In this document: one piece after another, positions 60,676 to 64,000 of the stretch | Layout of the letters: every line of letters begins with the position of its first letter | How positions within the stretch are numbered: position 1 is the first letter of the stretch | NCBI GenBank assembly: GCA_037444075.1 | Contig: JBBIND010000013.1 | Location: 1 to 64,000 of the forward strand | Source of the DNA: JBBIND01 sp037444075 | GTDB taxonomy: Bacteria > Acidobacteriota > Terriglobia > Bryobacterales > Bryobacteraceae | Direction: 5' to 3' | Length of the DNA: 64,000 bases | Notes under the pieces: model-generated | The model's database searches: none | What the model saw: the letters and a program-made list of their open reading frames with translations, nothing else | Told to the model about the DNA's origin: nothing | Made by a program: the position numbers and the translations under genes

Positions 60676-61784
60676 CCATTGGCGTTCCTAAGGAAGTCAA
60701 AGACCGTGAAACCAGAGTAGGCCTGGTGCCGAGCGGCGTCAGCGCCCTGGTGGAAGCCGGCCACGAAGTTCTCGTCGAGACTCAAGCCGGCGCCGGCAGC
60801 AGCATCCCGGACGAGGAGTACATAGAGGCCGGGGCGCGCATTGGTGATACCGCCGCGGAAGTTTGGGCGGGCGCGGGAATTGTCATCAAGGTCAAGGAAC
60901 CGCAGCCCTCCGAATACGACTTGCTTCGTCCGGGGCTGGTCCTTTTCACCTACCTTCACCTGGCGCCATTGCCGGAACTGACACAGCGGCTGCTGGAGGC
61001 CAAAGTCAGCGGCGTGGCGTACGAGACCATCACGGAACCGGATGGCTCGCTGCCTCTGCTGACGCCGATGAGCGAGGTCGCCGGCAGGCTCAGCGCACAG
61101 ATCGGAGCTTATTACCTGGAGGCTCCCAACGGCGGAAGGGGCGTGCTGCTGGGGGGCGTCCCCGGTGTGGGACCGGCCAACGTTGTCATCCTGGGCGGAG
61201 GCGTCGTCGGCCTCAACGCGGCGAAGGTGGCTCGCGGGCTGGGCGGTCACGTCATCGTCATTGACCGTAACCTGGACCGGCTGCGGCAAATCGACGACAT
61301 CTTCAACGGAGAGGTCGTGACGCTGGCTTCGAACATCGGATCGCTGCGCGATTCCATTCGTCAGGCGGACCTGGTCATCGGGGCGGTCCTCATCCCGGGC
61401 GCATCGGCCCCTAAGCTCGTGCGCAGGGACCTCGTCGCGCAGATGAAGAACGGCGCCGTGGTCGTGGACGTCTCGATCGACCAAGGCGGGTGCATAGAGA
61501 CCTCTCGTCCCACCACGCATACGGAACCGGTGTACTTCGTGGACGGAGTACTGCACTACTGCGTCTCCAACATGCCCGCCGCTGTGCCGCACACTTCAAC
61601 CATGGCGCTCACCAACGCCACGCTGCCCTACCTGGTCGAACTGGCGGACAAGGGTCTGGAGCAGGCCTGCCAGGACGATCCGGGAATCTCCGCCGGAGTC
61701 AACACTTACCAGGGGCACGTCACCTGCGAGGGAGTGGCCGAGTCGCAGAATCTGCCTTATAGTGACCTCCCCGCCTTGTTCTGA
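60672..61784 (+). CDS. ald: Alanine dehydrogenase
   Basis: A 370-residue NAD-dependent enzyme interconverting L-alanine and pyruvate plus ammonia. MTIGVPKEVKDRETRVGLVP, KVKEPQPSEYDLL (catalytic Lys), FTYLHLAP (catalytic His), the nucleotide loop VVILGGGVVGLNAAKVARGLG and GAVLIPGASAPKLV are diagnostic. Normal length. It provides pyruvate or alanine, a precursor of peptidoglycan D-alanine, which gives a possible link to the preceding wall-binding protein. The 135 bases downstream hold no recognised gene. Confidence 0.96.
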   Translation: MTIGVPKEVKDRETRVGLVPSGVSALVEAGHEVLVETQAGAGSSIPDEEYIEAGARIGDTAAEVWAGAGIVIKVKEPQPSEYDLLRPGLVLFTYLHLAPLPELTQRLLEAKVSGVAYETITEPDGSLPLLTPMSEVAGRLSAQIGAYYLEAPNGGRGVLLGGVPGVGPANVVILGGGVVGLNAAKVARGLGGHVIVIDRNLDRLRQIDDIFNGEVVTLASNIGSLRDSIRQADLVIGAVLIPGASAPKLVRRDLVAQMKNGAVVVDVSIDQGGCIETSRPTTHTEPVYFVDGVLHYCVSNMPAAVPHTSTMALTNATLPYLVELADKGLEQACQDDPGISAGVNTYQGHVTCEGVAESQNLPYSDLPALF

Positions 61785-61919
61785 GGCGGACTACACTTGA
61801 GCATGAACTCATGAGCAGCCAACCGGAACGAACCGGCATCGGCGTGTTCGGCCATGAGCTGCCAAAAAGTGAGACCTGACCTCTTGTTTATCATCATTCG
61901 ATCAAAGGGGATCAACAAC

Positions 61920-62822
61920 ATGAATTTCAGGCTCGTATCCGCCTTCCTTCTTCCGTTTCTCTTCTTTGGCAACGGCGCCATCGCCCAGAAGCTGACGCCT
62001 GACATTCCCTACGTGGAAAACGGTCACAAACGCCACGTCCTCGACATCTACACGCCGGAAGAACCGGCCGGGAAGAGCTTGCCCGTGATGTTCTGGATCC
62101 ACGGTGGCGGGTGGCAGGTTGGGGACAAGAGCGATGTGGCACTGAAGCCCAAGGCGCTGACCGAGCGAGGGTTTGTCTTTGTCTCGACGAACTATCGGCT
62201 TTTGCCGGAAGTGGGCATGGACGAGCTGATCGGTGACGTCGCCAGATCCCTGGGCTGGGTGCACAGGAACATCGCCAGGCATGGCGGCGATCGCACGCGG
62301 ATCTTCGTGGGCGGACATTCAGCCGGCGCTCAGTTGGCGGCGTTGATCTGCGTCGATGATCGATACCTGAAGAAAGAAGGCGTGCCGTTCGATGTCCTCA
62401 AAGGCTGCGTCCCAGTGGACGGCGATACTTACGATATTCCCAAGATCATCATGACGGCGGAGCACCGGCAGGCGCTCTACGGCGGCAAGATGTTCACCTT
62501 TGGCCACCGCCAGAAGTTTGGAAACGACCCGGAGAAGCACATTGATTTTTCGGCCGTGACGCATGTGGCGAAGGGCAAAGGGATACCGCCGTTTTTCATC
62601 CTGTATTTTCCCGGAAATCCGGACACGCGAGCCCAGGCGCAGCGTCTTGAGAGCGTGCTGAAGGCAGCTGAGATCCCGGCCAGTTCATATGGCAAGAATG
62701 ACAGCAACCACAGCCGCTTGAATGACGACCTCGGCAGAGCCGACGATCCGGCGACGCAGGAATTCTACAAGTTTCTGGATCCGTTAGCCGGACGAAGTGG
62801 AAGCGCCGGCGGGAAGCGCTAA
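61920..62822 (+). CDS. Secreted alpha/beta hydrolase (esterase/lipase-like, HGGG type)
   Basis: A 300-residue exported hydrolase, ATG 61920 after AAAGGGG; signal MNFRLVSAFLLPFLFFGNGAIAQ. The oxyanion motif is FWIHGGGWQVGD, the nucleophile serine in VGGHSAGAQLAAL, with acid and histidine probably in NPDTRAQ and NDSNHSRLND. This is the hormone-sensitive-lipase/BD-FAE-like fold acting on carboxyl esters. Substrate unknown. Confidence 0.85.
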   Translation: MNFRLVSAFLLPFLFFGNGAIAQKLTPDIPYVENGHKRHVLDIYTPEEPAGKSLPVMFWIHGGGWQVGDKSDVALKPKALTERGFVFVSTNYRLLPEVGMDELIGDVARSLGWVHRNIARHGGDRTRIFVGGHSAGAQLAALICVDDRYLKKEGVPFDVLKGCVPVDGDTYDIPKIIMTAEHRQALYGGKMFTFGHRQKFGNDPEKHIDFSAVTHVAKGKGIPPFFILYFPGNPDTRAQAQRLESVLKAAEIPASSYGKNDSNHSRLNDDLGRADDPATQEFYKFLDPLAGRSGSAGGKR

Positions 62823-62904
62823 GTTGACCGCCGGTGACGCGGCCGCGGACGACCGCTTCGGCACGGCGGTCTTCCATTGTGAGCGCTATCCTGGCTACAC
62901 GTGC

Positions 62905-62924
62905 ATCCCGGCTTCTTCCGGGAT
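62905..62924. terminator. Hairpin between convergent genes
   Basis: ATCCCGG (62905-62911) pairs with CCGGGAT (62918-62924), in the 125-base space between the convergent hydrolase and cytochrome genes. No U-tract on either strand; a weak shared terminator at best. Confidence 0.35.
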
Positions 62925-62947
62925 TTGCGCCCACTGGGGCAAACTCG

Positions 62948-64000
62948 CTATCGCACCATCCTGCTCAGGTTCCTGAAAACGATGGACCGACGGTCCTCCG
63001 TTCGGGCCAACGGGGAATAGTAATACCCGAGAGTCAGTTGCACTCTCACTGGGATTCCTGCCGGGATGGAAAACTGAAACGTTTCCCTTCTATGTTCACC
63101 AGGCGCCAGACGGGTATCGGAAACCACTTTGGAGCCTTTCATGGTGACCTGATGCTCCCGGTCCAGAACTCTGCCGCTCTCATCGGCTACCGTGCGCCGA
63201 TAGGCGCGCTGTTGCTGCTGGCGCTGCCCCGTAAAGGGGATGGCCGCCACGTCCAGAGTCAGCTGCCGCAGCGGAGAACCGGTCGGCACGAAGTGGCCCG
63301 CCGTCCGGTTGCTGATGTCTACGTCGACAAACACCGTTCCGGCTTTCCGCGTCGCCGAGAAGTCCACGCGAATCGCCTTGTTCAGCTGTTCGGCGCTGCG
63401 GCTGCCGGGCATCTGGTGAAGGTTGACCTTGTCCGTAGCTGGCTTCTTGATCAAGGGATCCATCACGTCACCGGTGACGTAATACATGTGGCAGTCCTGG
63501 CATTGTTTGCCGGCCTTCGCCGCAGGACTGGCTTTCCACTCCGAATAGGTGGTCAGGACAGCGAAACCGAGCGTGTTCTTGTATTCGTGGCAGGTGGCGC
63601 AAAGCAGGGAACTGGAGTGAACGTCAGAGTAGACTGAGCTGTGGGCCGGCGAGGTGGCGCCTTTGCGAGTGCCTGCCTTGGCGCGCGTGATTTCAAGCTT
63701 CGCGCTCACGTTGGGACCTGCTGACGAGACCTCGCGAACCGAGTGGCAGAAATCGCAGGTCACGCCTTCCCAACTCACTTTCTTCTGCAGTGTCAGGTCA
63801 TTGCCGTGGACCGCCAGAGGCGCGTGGCACTTCAGGCAGACCGCGCGGGCGCCCGGACCGGACGCGGCTTCGGCCAGGGCCAGCGCATCCTGAAACAGCC
63901 TGTCCTCCATGGCTCGCGAGTGAGCCGATTCTTTCCAAGCCTGGTGAATGCTGCGGTGGCAAGCCCCGCAGAGCTCCGCGCTGCTGACGGTATTCGGCTC
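62948..64000 (-). CDS. Multihaem cytochrome c (at least five CxxCH), 5' end outside the window
   Basis: The frame is open to the window edge, so the start is missing; an ATG at 63910 is internal. Haem motifs in order: CGACH (just inside the edge), CLKCH, CDFCH, CATCH and CQDCH, in the spacing of the cytochrome c-554/multihaem family (HQAWKESAHSRAM follows the first). The C-terminal half, about 200 residues, is beta-rich (VDISNRTAGHFVPTGSPLRQL) and lacks haems. It is a periplasmic electron carrier or oxidoreductase and a natural client of the Ccm operon at 49-56 kb. Confidence 0.9.
   Translation of the reverse strand, partial: EPNTVSSAELCGACHRSIHQAWKESAHSRAMEDRLFQDALALAEAASGPGARAVCLKCHAPLAVHGNDLTLQKKVSWEGVTCDFCHSVREVSSAGPNVSAKLEITRAKAGTRKGATSPAHSSVYSDVHSSSLLCATCHEYKNTLGFAVLTTYSEWKASPAAKAGKQCQDCHMYYVTGDVMDPLIKKPATDKVNLHQMPGSRSAEQLNKAIRVDFSATRKAGTVFVDVDISNRTAGHFVPTGSPLRQLTLDVAAIPFTGQRQQQQRAYRRTVADESGRVLDREHQVTMKGSKVVSDTRLAPGEHRRETFQFSIPAGIPVRVQLTLGYYYSPLARTEDRRSIVFRNLSRMVR

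Overview
The window looks like the chromosome of a high-GC acidobacterium, most likely of the Solibacter/Bryobacter/Paludibaculum type. Supporting features are an Oar-like TonB-dependent receptor with an N-terminal carboxypeptidase-regulatory domain, remnants of two more, a PadR plus permease-prefix/DUF4153 pair, Tat-signal sugar-acid and oxidoreductase enzymes, multihaem cytochromes served by a Ccm system, and many TTG/GTG starts with ATGA-type overlaps. The assignment is inferred from gene content; no rRNA is present.

Layout. 1-6308: a TonB receptor between two paralogous TIM-barrel-like enzymes, preceded by a perfect 17-bp palindrome. 6309-9321: an eroded patch in which an intact, apparently leaderless PadR/membrane-protein operon is bracketed by copies of a 22-bp repeat; a truncated gene abuts each outer side (PHP/DUF3604-like tail, ParA-like tail), followed by IS-end-like repeats and tRNA-Pro. 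9482-18426: sodium symporter, miaA, TPR protein, cobalamin riboswitch with btuF-btuD-btuC, and a MacB/FtsX-type permease plus ATPase. 18440-26495: enolase-superfamily enzyme with a TonB receptor remnant behind it, DedA protein, ligA, lipid kinase, DUF457 hydrolase, aldehyde dehydrogenase. 26528-41586, all on the minus strand: smc, an unrecognised secreted protein, clpC with a LolD-type ATPase, Gfo/Idh/MocA oxidoreductase, leuS, S9 peptidase.

41633-46112 is a 4.48-kb decayed mobile element. Its ends match the IS66 family (GTAA-type inverted repeats, 8-bp target duplication), but it keeps only the 3' part of the transposase. It carries an IS1380 fragment and four secreted or membrane protein genes; two of these are broken (a nonsense codon plus apparent loss of a CxxC core in one, two frameshifts in the other).

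46176-64000: MscL with a zinc-ribbon tail, DUF481 porin-like protein, a third TonB receptor tail beside a second enolase-superfamily gene, and a compact cytochrome c maturation operon (ccmE-F-H, zinc ribbon, CarboxypepD protein, ccmA-B-C-D). Its CcmE carries the cysteine (CxxxY) haem-binding variant. Then come an M20-type peptidase, an EamA exporter, an HtrA protease, a peptidoglycan-binding-like protein with alanine dehydrogenase, an alpha/beta hydrolase and, running off the right edge, a cytochrome with at least five haem sites, a plausible Ccm client.

The most unusual parts are the IS66-bounded element with its decaying cargo, the repeat-bracketed PadR cassette, the CcmE/CcmH variants in an extended ccm operon, and the recurring pairing of TonB receptors or their remnants with predicted sugar or sugar-acid enzymes.
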